Notes: a model not told the origin generated them from the letters alone. A stretch of DNA of 64,000 bases from Anaerostipes sp. (GCA_028704435.1 JAQWFL010000009.1:35146-99145), one strand, 5' to 3'; shown: positions 27,186-35,781, numbered from the stretch's first letter. Numbers and translations: made by a program.

Positions 27186-27770
27186 CTAAATCAGTCCTTT
27201 TATCTGACGAAGTGCTGCCCCCCTATGACTTAAAGCATTCTTCTCATCGCTGCTAAGCTCTGCACTGTATTTCTCAATCTTTGGCAAATAAAATATAGGA
27301 TCATATCCAAAACCATTCTCTCCCTTGATTTCGTATCCTATAATCCCCTCCATAATACCACGAGTTGTTCTTATTTGTCCATTAGGAAATGCGGCTGCAA
27401 TGGCACATACAAACCTTGCTCCTCTTTTTTCTTCTGGTACATCTTTCAGTCGATCTAAGATTGTCTGGTTCTTAATATCGTAAGAAGTATTCTCCCCAAG
27501 ATATCTGGCAGAATAAATTCCTGGTTCCCCATTTAAGGCATCAATCTCAAGTCCAGAATCATCTGCAAGGGTTAATTTCCCTGTCATCTCCATAATTGTC
27601 TTTGCTTTGATTGTCGCATTTTCCTCAAAAGTAGTTCCATCTTCTACAATATCTACATCAATTCCAGCTTCCTTCATAGATACAATCTCATATTCTGAAT
27701 CACCTAGAATCTCTCTAATCTCTCGCATTTTATTTGCATTGCCTGTAGCAAAAATCAATTGTTTCTTCAT
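27186..27770 (-). CDS. rdgB: RdgB/HAM1 family dITP/XTP pyrophosphatase
   Basis: 194 residues. Signature motifs: N-terminal FATGNANKMREI, catalytic ADDSGLEIDAL, substrate-site NGFGYDPIFY, and the C-terminal SHRGAALR. It removes non-canonical purine triphosphates (dITP, XTP) from the nucleotide pool. Its ribosome site (AAGGAG) lies within the 3' end of the preceding methyltransferase gene, 3 bases away, indicating translational coupling. Confidence 0.95.
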   Translation of the reverse strand: MKKQLIFATGNANKMREIREILGDSEYEIVSMKEAGIDVDIVEDGTTFEENATIKAKTIMEMTGKLTLADDSGLEIDALNGEPGIYSARYLGENTSYDIKNQTILDRLKDVPEEKRGARFVCAIAAAFPNGQIRTTRGIMEGIIGYEIKGENGFGYDPIFYLPKIEKYSAELSSDEKNALSHRGAALRQIKGLI

Positions 27771-27773
27771 AGC

Positions 27774-28916
27774 TTACTTTCTCCTTGGTGGTCTTGGTCC
27801 AATGTATTGATAATACTCTGCACGAATCATACCATTGTATACTTTACGCTTTTTCGTTGCTTTTCCAACATATTTTTCTGTACCTTCATAAGAAGTAATC
27901 ATATATTTTGACCATGTATGTAGCTTTTTAAATGATTCTCCAATCTGAGTATATAAAGCTGGTAAATCTTCAACCTCTTCTAATCTCTCACCATATGGTG
28001 GATTGGTAATTATAAATCCGTATGGCTTTGGATGACTTAAATCTTTTACTTCCCTTTGCTGAAAATGAATCAAATGATCTACTTCTGCATCTGCCGCATT
28101 CTCTCTGGCAATCTTTAGTACCTTTCCATCAATATCATATCCTTGTAAATCCATCTCCACATCAAGATTCATCTTCTCTGAAGCCTCATCAATGGCATCG
28201 TACCAAGTTTTCTTTGGCAAGAAGTTTGTCCAGTTCTCTGCCTGAAAAGAACGATTCATCCCAGGTGCAATATTAGCTCCCAGCATGGCAGCTTCAATTA
28301 AAAATGTTCCGCTTCCGCAAAATGGGTCTACCAATATACGGTCTTTATTCCATGGAGTCAACATAATCAATGCTGCCGCTAAAGTCTCTCGAATAGGTGC
28401 TTCACTTGTAAGTTTACGATACCCTCTCTTGTGAAGAGGTGTCCCTGATGTATCTAGACTAATGGTTATCTGATCCTTTAAACTGAACACTCGAATAGGA
28501 TATTCATTTCCATCTTCTTGAAACCATGAAACATTGTAAATTCCCTTTAAACGATCTACAATTGCTTTCTTTACAAGAGACTGGATATCTGGTGCACTAT
28601 AAAGCTTACTCTTTGCAGTGGACGCTTTCTTCACCCAGAACTTCCCATTCTCTGGAATAAATTCTTCCCATGGCAGTTTTTTTGTCTGTTCAAACAATTC
28701 TTCAAAGGTTGTTGCACGAAAAGAACCTATCTTTAACAGGATTCTTTCTGCAGTTCTAAGGAAAATGTTTGATCTTGCAATTCCCAATTCATCTGTTACA
28801 AATGTAATTCTTCCGTCTTCCACCTGTTTTATCTCATATCCTAAATCTTGTATTTCTCTTTTTAATACAGCCTCAAGACCAAAATGACATGGGGCTATTA
28901 ATTCATATTTCTTCAT
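27774..28916 (-). CDS. THUMP-domain class I RNA methyltransferase (RlmL N-terminal type/YpsC-like)
   Basis: 380 residues. The N-terminal ferredoxin-like/THUMP domain (to about residue 165) binds RNA. The methyltransferase domain has DPFCGSGTFLIEAAMLGANI and ITNPPYGERL, the N2-guanine methylase motif. It corresponds to the first half of E. coli RlmL, which makes m2G2445 in 23S rRNA. First gene of the cluster with rdgB and the phosphoesterase; AAAGGAG precedes the ATG. Confidence 0.9.
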   Translation of the reverse strand: MKKYELIAPCHFGLEAVLKREIQDLGYEIKQVEDGRITFVTDELGIARSNIFLRTAERILLKIGSFRATTFEELFEQTKKLPWEEFIPENGKFWVKKASTAKSKLYSAPDIQSLVKKAIVDRLKGIYNVSWFQEDGNEYPIRVFSLKDQITISLDTSGTPLHKRGYRKLTSEAPIRETLAAALIMLTPWNKDRILVDPFCGSGTFLIEAAMLGANIAPGMNRSFQAENWTNFLPKKTWYDAIDEASEKMNLDVEMDLQGYDIDGKVLKIARENAADAEVDHLIHFQQREVKDLSHPKPYGFIITNPPYGERLEEVEDLPALYTQIGESFKKLHTWSKYMITSYEGTEKYVGKATKKRKVYNGMIRAEYYQYIGPRPPRRK

Positions 28917-28943
28917 AATTCTCCTTTGCTTATCTTATCTATT

Positions 28944-29255
28944 TTACCTTGTGAAACCTAAAGCTGTCAACTGTCCTCTATAATAATGTACCCCGCCAAC
29001 AATATTGTATACAATATACCCTTCTTTTGCCAAATGTCTCGCTGCTAACATGCTCTGCCCTCCATAATCACAATATACAATAAGACTCTTATTTTCAACG
29101 TCTTCCTTCTTTTGAATAATTCCATAAGGAATATTGATTGCAGACTTTAAATGCCCTTTCTTATATTGTGCCGGTTCCCTAACATCAACTAACAAGTTAT
29201 TTTTCTTTTGTGCCAATTGAACTCCTTCTTTCATTGTGATATTTATAAAATCCAT
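28944..29255 (-). CDS. Single-domain rhodanese-like protein
   Basis: 103 residues. Rhodanese fold with VDVREPAQYKKGHLKSAINI and the active-site Cys in VYCDYGGQS; the loop is six residues, as in sulfurtransferases. It probably moves sulfane sulfur, partner unknown. The ribosome site is weak (GAGAAAG). It lies 27 bases upstream of the rlmL-like gene and may be cotranscribed. Confidence 0.85.
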   Translation of the reverse strand: MDFINITMKEGVQLAQKKNNLLVDVREPAQYKKGHLKSAINIPYGIIQKKEDVENKSLIVYCDYGGQSMLAARHLAKEGYIVYNIVGGVHYYRGQLTALGFTR

Positions 29256-29292
29256 TTCAGCATGACTTTCTCTATATTCTTTATTTTATTCC

Positions 29293-29340
29293 AAAAAAAA
29301 AGAAACGTCCGGGATTTTTGACCCGGGCGTTTCTTTTTCT
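29293..29340. terminator. Bidirectional terminator
   Basis: Stem AAAGAAACG-T-CCGGG paired with CCCGGGCGTTTCTTT, with A/T runs on both sides. It serves the small N/S/Q-rich gene on the minus strand, whose stop codon at 29339 overlaps its base. Confidence 0.85.
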
Positions 29341-29518
29341 AGTAATTGTTACAATTTTGACTCTTGTTTTGTGATTTGTTTTGATTCTTTGAGTTTTGAG
29401 AAGAACTGTTTTGATTTGAATTACTGCTGTTATTCCCGTTACTTTGGTAGTTACTTTCATTACTTTGGCTGTTTTGACTGTTTTGACTGTTGTAATTTGA
29501 AGATTTGTTTTTTGACAT
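29339..29518 (-). CDS. 59-residue Asn/Ser/Gln-rich low-complexity protein
   Basis: ATG 29518 with a strong AAAGGAG site and stop TAG 29339. The product is almost entirely N, S, Q and K with short SQN-type repeats (NSQNSQNSQSN) and ends SQNCNNY with a single Cys. There is no hydrophobic stretch or signal. It has its own terminator, so it appears to be a genuine monocistronic gene. I do not recognise a family; the composition resembles small spore-coat or intrinsically disordered proteins (guess). Confidence 0.65.
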   Translation of the reverse strand: MSKNKSSNYNSQNSQNSQSNESNYQSNGNNSSNSNQNSSSQNSKNQNKSQNKSQNCNNY

Positions 29519-29704
29519 ATGAATTCTCCTTTCTGAATTTACACTATTAGTGTGAACAAAGTGGGAAAAAATATTCGTATGTTTTTTGTATTTTTTTCAA
29601 TTATATCTTGCTTTTTATTCTATCCCATTATATAATTAGGCTGTACAAGGGATTGGAGAATCTTTTGTATTATAACCCCTTATTAATTTATTTATACTCC
29701 CCTC

Positions 29705-29736
29705 AAAAAACCCAGATTTCCCTATCTGGGTTTTTT
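29705..29736. terminator. Bidirectional terminator after the EamA gene
   Basis: Perfect stem AAAAAACCCAGAT (29705-29717) with ATCTGGGTTTTTT (29724-29736) and a 6-base loop, 15 bases past the EamA stop. Between 29,519 and 29,704 I see no gene. Confidence 0.9.
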
Positions 29737-29750
29737 ACTGTCCTTTTTTA

Positions 29751-30662
29751 TCATTTGTTCTTATTTACAATCCAAATTCCTACACATACACAAAAGATTG
29801 CTGCAGCATGAGATATGGTAAAGATATTCTCTTTCAAAAAAATTCCTGACAAGATTGTTCCAAAAACTGGAATCAATAAATTATAAATAGAAACAGCACT
29901 CACAGAATTATTTAGCAATAAATAATTCCATACACTAAATGCCACCGACGAAATCAATGCCATGTATAGAAGCAAACCAATCCCTGACATAGAAAAGCTC
30001 AAATTTCCACCAGTTACTACCCCTATTCCAAGGAGCATAATCCCTCCAAGTAATAACTGATACCCAGCAATCAGCACCACGTGAATTCCCTCTGCTAACT
30101 TTTTACTATAAATAGATGCAATTCCTTGGGTCATTGCAGCAATCAGTACAAAGCCCTCTCCCGTTAATCGAAATCCCGCTAAACTATCTCCATTAAAATT
30201 AATTACAACAATTCCAATAAGACCTATGACGCACCCAGCAATTTTTTGTATTGTAAGCCTATCTTTCTTAAAAAAGAAAGGGGCAATTATAATTGGAAAA
30301 AATGCTGTAAAAGAATTCATAATCGCACCCTTTGCTCCAGTTGTATTAGCAAGTCCCAAATAAAAGAAAATATACTGTATTGTAGTTTGTATCAATCCAA
30401 GAAGGAACAAATGTCCCATATCCTCTTTCTTAAATATTACCGTTTTTGTCTTGGTAACCTCTCTTGCCACTTTAAAAAATAGAAGCAGTAACACACCTGC
30501 AATGGTAAATCGTGCTCCTGCAAACAGTAATTTACTTCCAATATCCTTTCCTGATATATGAAATAATTCATATCCTATTTTAATACTTGGGTAAGCACTT
30601 CCCCAAAAAAATGTAGCTAAGACAGCTAAAAGAACATGCTGCAATTTCATTTGTTTTTTCAT
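29751..30662 (-). CDS. EamA/DMT superfamily transporter
   Basis: 303 residues with about ten hydrophobic helices arranged as two EamA repeats; the first opens LAVLATFFWGSAYPSIKIGY and the second VLIAAMTQGIASIYSKKLAE. This is the drug/metabolite exporter fold (RhaT/YdcZ relatives). The substrate is unknown. Monocistronic, divergent from glnK-amt. Confidence 0.88.
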   Translation of the reverse strand: MKKQMKLQHVLLAVLATFFWGSAYPSIKIGYELFHISGKDIGSKLLFAGARFTIAGVLLLLFFKVAREVTKTKTVIFKKEDMGHLFLLGLIQTTIQYIFFYLGLANTTGAKGAIMNSFTAFFPIIIAPFFFKKDRLTIQKIAGCVIGLIGIVVINFNGDSLAGFRLTGEGFVLIAAMTQGIASIYSKKLAEGIHVVLIAGYQLLLGGIMLLGIGVVTGGNLSFSMSGIGLLLYMALISSVAFSVWNYLLLNNSVSAVSIYNLLIPVFGTILSGIFLKENIFTISHAAAIFCVCVGIWIVNKNK

Positions 30663-30735
30663 ATTTTTCTCTCCTCACTGAATTCTATTTTATCTTTGTC
30701 TTATTTTTTATGCAATCATTTTTTCAAAAATTTTA

Positions 30736-30763
30736 TTGACAAATAAATCAAGTCATGTATAAT
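30736..30763 (+). promoter_or_regulatory. Promoter of glnK-amt
   Basis: TTGACA (30736-30741), 16-base spacer, TATAAT (30758-30763). The expected start site near 30,770 leaves only a short leader before the attenuator. Confidence 0.8.
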
Positions 30764-30775
30764 AAAAGCAATCAA

Positions 30776-30819
30776 GAACGAAGGCGTTCCAACATTAGGT
30801 TTGGGACGTCTTTTTTTAT
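30776..30819 (+). promoter_or_regulatory. Leader attenuator upstream of glnK
   Basis: A 10-bp stem (30781-30790 with 30803-30812, two G-U pairs) followed by T7 forms an intrinsic terminator 20 bases before the glnK ribosome site. A smaller hairpin GAACG-AAGG-CGTTC (30776-30789) uses the same 5' arm, so the two are mutually exclusive. This suggests control by transcription attenuation. Confidence 0.6.
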
Positions 30820-30839
30820 TTTTAAAGGAGGAAAATATT

Positions 30840-31181
30840 ATGATGAAGAAAGTTGTGGTTGTTATTAAACCAGAAAAGCTGACTGATGTAAAACACATTA
30901 TGGAAGCTCACAAAGTATCCGGTCTTATGATTTCAAATATAATGGGATACGGTAACCAAAAAGGATTTCTACAAAAATATCGTGGAAATGAGTTAAATTC
31001 TAACCTTTTACCTAAGATTAAAGTTGAATCTGTAATGCCAACTGAAATTGTTGATGAGGTTACAAAAGACATAGTAAACACAGTTCGTACTGGAGAATAT
31101 GGAGATGGTAAAATTTTCGTATCACCGGTGGAACAAACAATTCGTATCCGTACTGGTGAAACTGGACCAGATGCTTTATAG
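30840..31181 (+). CDS. glnK: P-II family nitrogen regulatory protein
   Basis: 113 residues from ATG 30840, 8 bases after AAAGGAGG; a longer frame upstream crosses the terminator and is rejected. P-II core KKVVVVIKPEKL, T-loop GNQKGFLQKYRGNEL, and C-terminal signature YGDGKIFVSPVEQ plus IRIRTGETG. It binds ATP/ADP and 2-oxoglutarate and gates the ammonium channel encoded next. Counting from the second Met (MKKVV), the residue at the usual uridylylation position (Tyr51) is Leu, so GlnD-type modification is unlikely. Confidence 0.93.
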   Translation: MMKKVVVVIKPEKLTDVKHIMEAHKVSGLMISNIMGYGNQKGFLQKYRGNELNSNLLPKIKVESVMPTEIVDEVTKDIVNTVRTGEYGDGKIFVSPVEQTIRIRTGETGPDAL

Positions 31182-31222
31182 GATATAAATAGAAAGAATA
31201 AAAATTAATATGAAACGAGAAC

Positions 31223-31290
31223 ATTATCAATGGGGATAATCTCAATAGAGCGAATAACCAAAGCGCTGTATTGAAATTATCCCCTTTTTT
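31223..31290 (+). promoter_or_regulatory. Intercistronic attenuator between glnK and amt, with ANTAR-like hairpin
   Basis: A terminator stem (31232-31247 with 31269-31284, one mismatch) ends in T6 before the amt ribosome site. A competing hairpin ATTATC-AATGGG-GATAAT (31223-31240) shares the 5' arm. Its hexaloop has A at position 1 and G at position 4, the pattern bound by ANTAR antiterminators. The usual second ANTAR hairpin was not found upstream. Confidence 0.6.
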
Positions 31291-31309
31291 ATTGAGGAGG
31301 ATATGACTT

Positions 31310-32548
31310 ATGGATACACAACAATTATTAAATATCGTCTGGACTTGTATTGCTGCTTTTTTAGTATTTTTTATGCAAGCAGGATTTGCAATGGTTGAGA
31401 CCGGTTTTACACGAGCTAAAAACTCAAGCAACATTATTATGAAAAACCTGATGGATTTTGTACTTGGTTCCCTTTGCTTTTTCTTAGTTGGATTCGCATT
31501 AATGTTTGGAGGCGATAATCCAATCGTTGGAACTTCAGGATTTTTTCATCCTACATCACTAAATTTACAATCATTTAAAGACTTAACACCTGGTGTGTTT
31601 ATGATTTTCCACACAGTATTTTGTGCAACGGCTGCAACAATTGTATCTGGAGCAATGGCAGAAAGAACAAAATTTTCTTCTTATCTATGCTATAGTGCAT
31701 TAATCAGTTTAGTTGTTTACCCTATTACAGGTCACTGGATCTGGGGTGGTGGATGGTTAGCAAACCTAGGATTCCATGATTTTGCTGGATCTACTGCAGT
31801 TCACTCTGTTGGTGGATGGTTAGCATTGGTTGGTGCTGCTACTGTTGGACCTCGTATTGGTAAATTTAAGGCAGATGGAACGCCAAAAGCGATTCCTGGA
31901 CATAACATTGCACTTGGTGCTTTAGGAGTATTTATCTTATGGTTCTGTTGGTTTGGATTCAACTGTGGATCAACAACCGCTGCAACTGATACACTTGGAA
32001 GTATTGCAATGACAACAAACCTAGCTGCCTGTGCTGCTACACTAGTTGCATTGATTATCACCTGGGTTCGCTATGGTAAACCAGATGTATCCATGACATT
32101 AAATGGTTCCCTTGCCGGACTGGTTGGAGTCACTGCAGGATGTGATGCAGTCAGCAACTATGGAGCAATCTTAATCGGTATTATCTGTGGATGCGTCGTT
32201 GTCTTTATTGTAGAACTCTTAGACAAAGTTGCAAAAATCGATGATCCAGTTGGTGCCTGTGGAGTTCATTTAGGTTGTGGTGTTGTTGGAACATTACTTG
32301 TAGGTCCATTAGCAACAAACGACTTTTTAACAGCAAATAACATTACTCGTATGGCTTTTATTAAAGCTCAATTCATCGGTGTCGGAGCTGTTGGTCTATA
32401 TTGCGTCGTTGCAGGACTTATCATCTTCAACGTAATCAAAGCTACTATCGGTCTTCGTGCAAGCGAAGCAGAAGAAATAATCGGTATGGACATCTCCGAG
32501 CATGGTGTATCTGGATATGCAGACTTCGCTATCAAAGGAGATCATTAA
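31310..32548 (+). CDS. amt: Ammonium transporter
   Basis: 412 residues with eleven predicted helices. Amt/MEP/Rh signatures: the FFMQAGFAMVETGFTRAKNS start, DFAGSTAVHSVGGWLALVGA carrying the first pore His region, and GVHLGCGVVGTLLVG, where the canonical twin-His second site would sit. It conducts ammonium under nitrogen limitation and is blocked by GlnK. It lies downstream of glnK, separated by 128 bases holding an attenuator; GAGGAGG precedes the ATG. Confidence 0.95.
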   Translation: MDTQQLLNIVWTCIAAFLVFFMQAGFAMVETGFTRAKNSSNIIMKNLMDFVLGSLCFFLVGFALMFGGDNPIVGTSGFFHPTSLNLQSFKDLTPGVFMIFHTVFCATAATIVSGAMAERTKFSSYLCYSALISLVVYPITGHWIWGGGWLANLGFHDFAGSTAVHSVGGWLALVGAATVGPRIGKFKADGTPKAIPGHNIALGALGVFILWFCWFGFNCGSTTAATDTLGSIAMTTNLAACAATLVALIITWVRYGKPDVSMTLNGSLAGLVGVTAGCDAVSNYGAILIGIICGCVVVFIVELLDKVAKIDDPVGACGVHLGCGVVGTLLVGPLATNDFLTANNITRMAFIKAQFIGVGAVGLYCVVAGLIIFNVIKATIGLRASEAEEIIGMDISEHGVSGYADFAIKGDH

Positions 32549-32664
32549 TAACTGTCAATTATTATTTCCTTCAAGTAAGGAATATAATTGAAAATATAGC
32601 TCTTTCTAATCTATTACTTGAAACACAGACTAATCATTATTAATCGTACTTGACAAAAACCTAT

Positions 32665-32755
32665 GACAATGAAAATCAGATTTTCTCTCCCTAGAAATTC
32701 ATGCAGGTTATGTGCGATAAAAAAACCACAAACAAGCTTTCATGTTTTTTAGATT
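32665..32755. repeat. Direct repeat, copy 1
   Basis: Contains a 30-base core (32687-32716, CTCCCTAGAAATTCATGCAG onward) identical to 32899-32928, with weaker similarity on both sides. Together with copy 2 it fills the gene-free stretch 32,549-32,952. Confidence 0.75.
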
Positions 32756-32799
32756 TCAAGTTTATTGTTTTTTCTCACCGCCATACATGTTCTGCTTAG

Positions 32800-32968
32800 A
32801 ATTTCTTGAGTGAAAGGACAAGTTCAAATGTGCCCAGGGGCTGCTTCGAACTGTTTGAGCCTGCGAGTTTTCGAAGCAATTTGAATGCCGGCTTTTCCCT
32901 CCCTAGAAATTCATGCAGGTTATGTGCGGTGAAAAAAATGATAAACGAGTTTCTATATTTTTTTAGGT
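32800..32968. repeat. Direct repeat, copy 2, with adjoining palindromic segment
   Basis: The core at 32899-32928 is preceded by a segment with TTCGAA palindromes (about 32,846-32,877) and runs into the last codons of the DUF1189 gene. Both strands show short open frames here, but the repeated structure argues for a dispersed intergenic element rather than a gene. Confidence 0.6.
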
Positions 32969-33735
32969 TCTCTAAATGCAAACAGGATTAATTCATAGGT
33001 AGCAATATAGGAAATACACCACCAAATAGTAGATGCAAAAAATGAAAATCCAATTAAGCTTCCGATTGTTCCTATTAACATACATGGAACTCTTGCATAC
33101 AGTGCAATTTGAAATACTGCTCCAAATGGAACTTTCAATTTTCTTAATTTAAAACTCCAGTTAGCAAGCCATGCCATAAACACAGCAAATAATAAATATC
33201 CAATCAAAGTAAATACAAAACTTAAACATATGGTCAAAATCGCCAAGAAATATATGATTGGTACATATTTTAACAAAGTAGCATTGCTTACGACTACATC
33301 TTTATAATCTGCAAAATTAATTGTAAGTTTCTGTCCAATGGCATGATTCTCCGACACCATCTGTGTGTTAGAAAAATATATTTCCATTACTGTCTCATTA
33401 TTAAACTCACTCTCAGGAATTGTTTTCTTCTTCGTATCCATGATAATTCTAGTACCTGCAACCGTAAAATCCATATCATCATCGGCAGTCAATGCTCCAT
33501 TTTTCAATTGAAATTTCGGCAGCCGATTCTCAATAAAATTATCAACTCCTCCAATACTAACATTTAGACCAACTAAATCCATGACTGTTCCAAAAAGTGT
33601 CATAATAAGCGTCACTAAAAGTACAAAAATTACAATCTTACCCTTAGAAACTCCAATCAGCTTTTTATATTGACTAGGTTTAGTACATGAAATCCAAAAT
33701 TGATCCCAAATACTTATCTTCTTTGTATTATCCAT
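32953..33735 (-). CDS. DUF1189 family membrane protein
   Basis: 260 residues. A cytosolic N-terminus (IWDQFWISCTKPSQYKKL) is followed by one helix, a ~100-residue extracytoplasmic domain and three or four C-terminal helices, the DUF1189 layout. Function unknown. Its ATG follows the stop codon of the DJ-1-like gene directly (TAA-ATG), so the two are translationally coupled. The last codons lie in repeat sequence, so the native C-terminus may have been altered. Confidence 0.8.
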   Translation of the reverse strand: MDNTKKISIWDQFWISCTKPSQYKKLIGVSKGKIVIFVLLVTLIMTLFGTVMDLVGLNVSIGGVDNFIENRLPKFQLKNGALTADDDMDFTVAGTRIIMDTKKKTIPESEFNNETVMEIYFSNTQMVSENHAIGQKLTINFADYKDVVVSNATLLKYVPIIYFLAILTICLSFVFTLIGYLLFAVFMAWLANWSFKLRKLKVPFGAVFQIALYARVPCMLIGTIGSLIGFSFFASTIWWCISYIATYELILFAFREPKKI

Positions 33736-34287
33736 TTATTTATCCTCGTAAACTATGCTTTCTAAAACCTCTTCTTTGATTTTTGTTCCTTTTAATAATT
33801 CTAACAAAGTTCCTGCAAATAAAATGGCAGTTCCAAGTCCTCTGCTTGTAATAATATTTTCATCGACTACAACTTTATCGAAAGAATAATTTGCTCCAGT
33901 CATCTCTGACTCCATACCCGGATATGACGTTGCATTTTTTCCATCTGTAAAACCATACTTTGCAAATACCGTTGGTGCAGCACAGATTGCCGCTAAATAC
34001 TTTCCATTTGCATTGGCATTCTTCAGCATCTCTCCTAGCCCTTCATGATCACGAAGATACTTGGTTCCTGGCATTCCCCCTGGCAGAATATACATATCTG
34101 CTTCTTCTTTCACTTCATCAAATACCATATCTGTTTCCAGCTTAATTCCATGGCTACTTATTACATTCTTAGATGAAGTAATAGAAACCGTCTTTATATC
34201 AATTTGTCCACGGCGTAGTATATCAACCACCGTTAATCCTTCTACTTCTTCAAAACCATCTGCAAAGAAAATGTACGCTTTCTTCAT
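33736..34287 (-). CDS. DJ-1/PfpI family protein (YajL/ThiJ-like)
   Basis: 183 residues. The nucleophile-elbow Cys is in AAICAAPTVFAKYG, with the acidic partner in FADGFEEVE and the C-terminal TSRGLGTAI. Family members act as oxidative-stress chaperones or glyoxalases; the exact activity is not settled. It starts 2 bases after the alanine symporter stop and sits mid-operon. Confidence 0.9.
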   Translation of the reverse strand: MKKAYIFFADGFEEVEGLTVVDILRRGQIDIKTVSITSSKNVISSHGIKLETDMVFDEVKEEADMYILPGGMPGTKYLRDHEGLGEMLKNANANGKYLAAICAAPTVFAKYGFTDGKNATSYPGMESEMTGANYSFDKVVVDENIITSRGLGTAILFAGTLLELLKGTKIKEEVLESIVYEDK

Positions 34288-34289
34288 GT

Positions 34290-35657
34290 CTACTCGCTTC
34301 CTTTCTTAATTCTTTCAAAATCAAAACATTCTTTGACAACATCTTTATGTAAAACCAATAAACATATTAAGTTTGGTATTGCCATAAGACCATTCATAGT
34401 ATCTGAGAAATTCCAAACTTTTGTTAATTCTATATTAGCACCTACAAACACAATCCCACAATAAACAATTCGGTAAATAATAATAACCCACTTTTTATTT
34501 ACTAAATATTCCATACCCTTTTCACCATAATATTCCCATCCGATAATGGTAGAAAATGCAAACATCATAATTCCAAGTCCTACAATTAATTCTCCTGCAG
34601 AACCTAACGCCTTTTCAAATGCCATAATAGTAAGTGCTGCTCCAGTCACTAATTTTCCATCGGCACCCACAGTTCCTAACACCCCTGAAGATGCAACTAC
34701 CAAGCCTGTTACACTGCAAACAACCAGAGTATCAAAAAATGTTCCTGTCATATTAATATATCCCTGTCGTGAAGCATGATCTGTTCTTGCCGCTGCTGCT
34801 ACAATCGGCGCTGAACCAAGTCCAGCTTCATTGGAAAAAATTCCTCTTGCAATTCCCCAACGGGATGCTGATAACATATTACAGATAATGGTTCCACCAA
34901 CTCCTCCTGCCATAGCTCTTGGAGAAAGTCCCATTTTTACAATCATATAAATACCATGACCTAAATTGGCACGATTAATAAAAATAACTACAAGCCCCAT
35001 GACAAAATAGAAAACAGCCATCTTTGGAACAAAAAAGCCACAAACCTTACCAATACTCTTAATTCCACCAATTAAAATAGCCAATGCCAAAAGTGCCACC
35101 ACTGTTCCTGTTACTACACTTGGAATTTGAAATAAATTCTTTAATGACTCAGCAATAGAGTTGGCTTGTGTCATATTTCCAATTCCAAAAGATGCAAATA
35201 CAGTGAAAACAGAAAATAAAAATGCTAAGATAAGACCAATCCACTTTATCTTGAATCCATTCTTCATAGCATACATGGGTCCACCACACATCTCCCCATT
35301 TTCATTGGTTTCACGATATTTCACCGCTAAAACACTCTCTGCATATTTAGTTGATAGTCCAAACAATGCACTAATCCACATCCATAAAAACGCCCCTGGA
35401 CCACCAAGTACCATAGCTGTACTAACACCAACAATATTCCCAGTTCCAATGGTCGCTGCTAACGCTGTCATCAGTGATTGAAATCCTGAAATATCTCCCT
35501 CATGCTTTGGATTCTTATCCTTAGCGAACACCATCTTAAGTGCATATGGAAGATTCCTCCATGGAAGAAACTTCAATCGAACTGTTAAAAAAATTCCTGT
35601 CCCCATTAAAAGGACAAGCATCACTGGTCCCCACACAAAATTATTTATTGCTTTCAT
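34290..35657 (-). CDS. Sodium:alanine/glycine symporter (AGCS family)
   Basis: 455 residues, about eleven helices. Family signatures are FLWMWISALFGLSTKYAESV and the ANEAGLGSAPIV-like segment FSNEAGLGSAPIVAAAARTD. It imports alanine or glycine with Na+. First gene of a three-gene operon with a DJ-1-like and a DUF1189 gene, below a clear promoter. Confidence 0.92.
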   Translation of the reverse strand: MKAINNFVWGPVMLVLLMGTGIFLTVRLKFLPWRNLPYALKMVFAKDKNPKHEGDISGFQSLMTALAATIGTGNIVGVSTAMVLGGPGAFLWMWISALFGLSTKYAESVLAVKYRETNENGEMCGGPMYAMKNGFKIKWIGLILAFLFSVFTVFASFGIGNMTQANSIAESLKNLFQIPSVVTGTVVALLALAILIGGIKSIGKVCGFFVPKMAVFYFVMGLVVIFINRANLGHGIYMIVKMGLSPRAMAGGVGGTIICNMLSASRWGIARGIFSNEAGLGSAPIVAAAARTDHASRQGYINMTGTFFDTLVVCSVTGLVVASSGVLGTVGADGKLVTGAALTIMAFEKALGSAGELIVGLGIMMFAFSTIIGWEYYGEKGMEYLVNKKWVIIIYRIVYCGIVFVGANIELTKVWNFSDTMNGLMAIPNLICLLVLHKDVVKECFDFERIKKGSE

Positions 35658-35692
35658 TACATACCTCTTCTATTTTTTATTCTATTCTTACT

Positions 35693-35721
35693 ACTTTAAA
35701 GAAAAACGTAGAAAAAGTCAA
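35693..35721 (-). promoter_or_regulatory. Promoter of the alanine symporter operon
   Basis: Minus strand TTGACT (35721-35716), 17-base spacer, TAAAGT (35698-35693), 36 bases before the start codon. Confidence 0.6.
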
Positions 35722-35739
35722 TCTTTCCCTCAATTTCAT

Positions 35740-35768
35740 TTGACTTTTATCCATACAGAAGATAGAAT
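35740..35768 (+). promoter_or_regulatory. Promoter of tRNA-Arg
   Basis: TTGACT (35740-35745), 17-base spacer, TAGAAT (35763-35768), placing the start about 7 bases before the tRNA. Confidence 0.7.
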
Positions 35769-35781
35769 AATATATAGCTTT

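Noticed and set aside
32796..32991. Short reading frames on both strands after amt
   Set aside because: They lie in a repeated, palindromic element and overlap each other; no convincing ribosome site.
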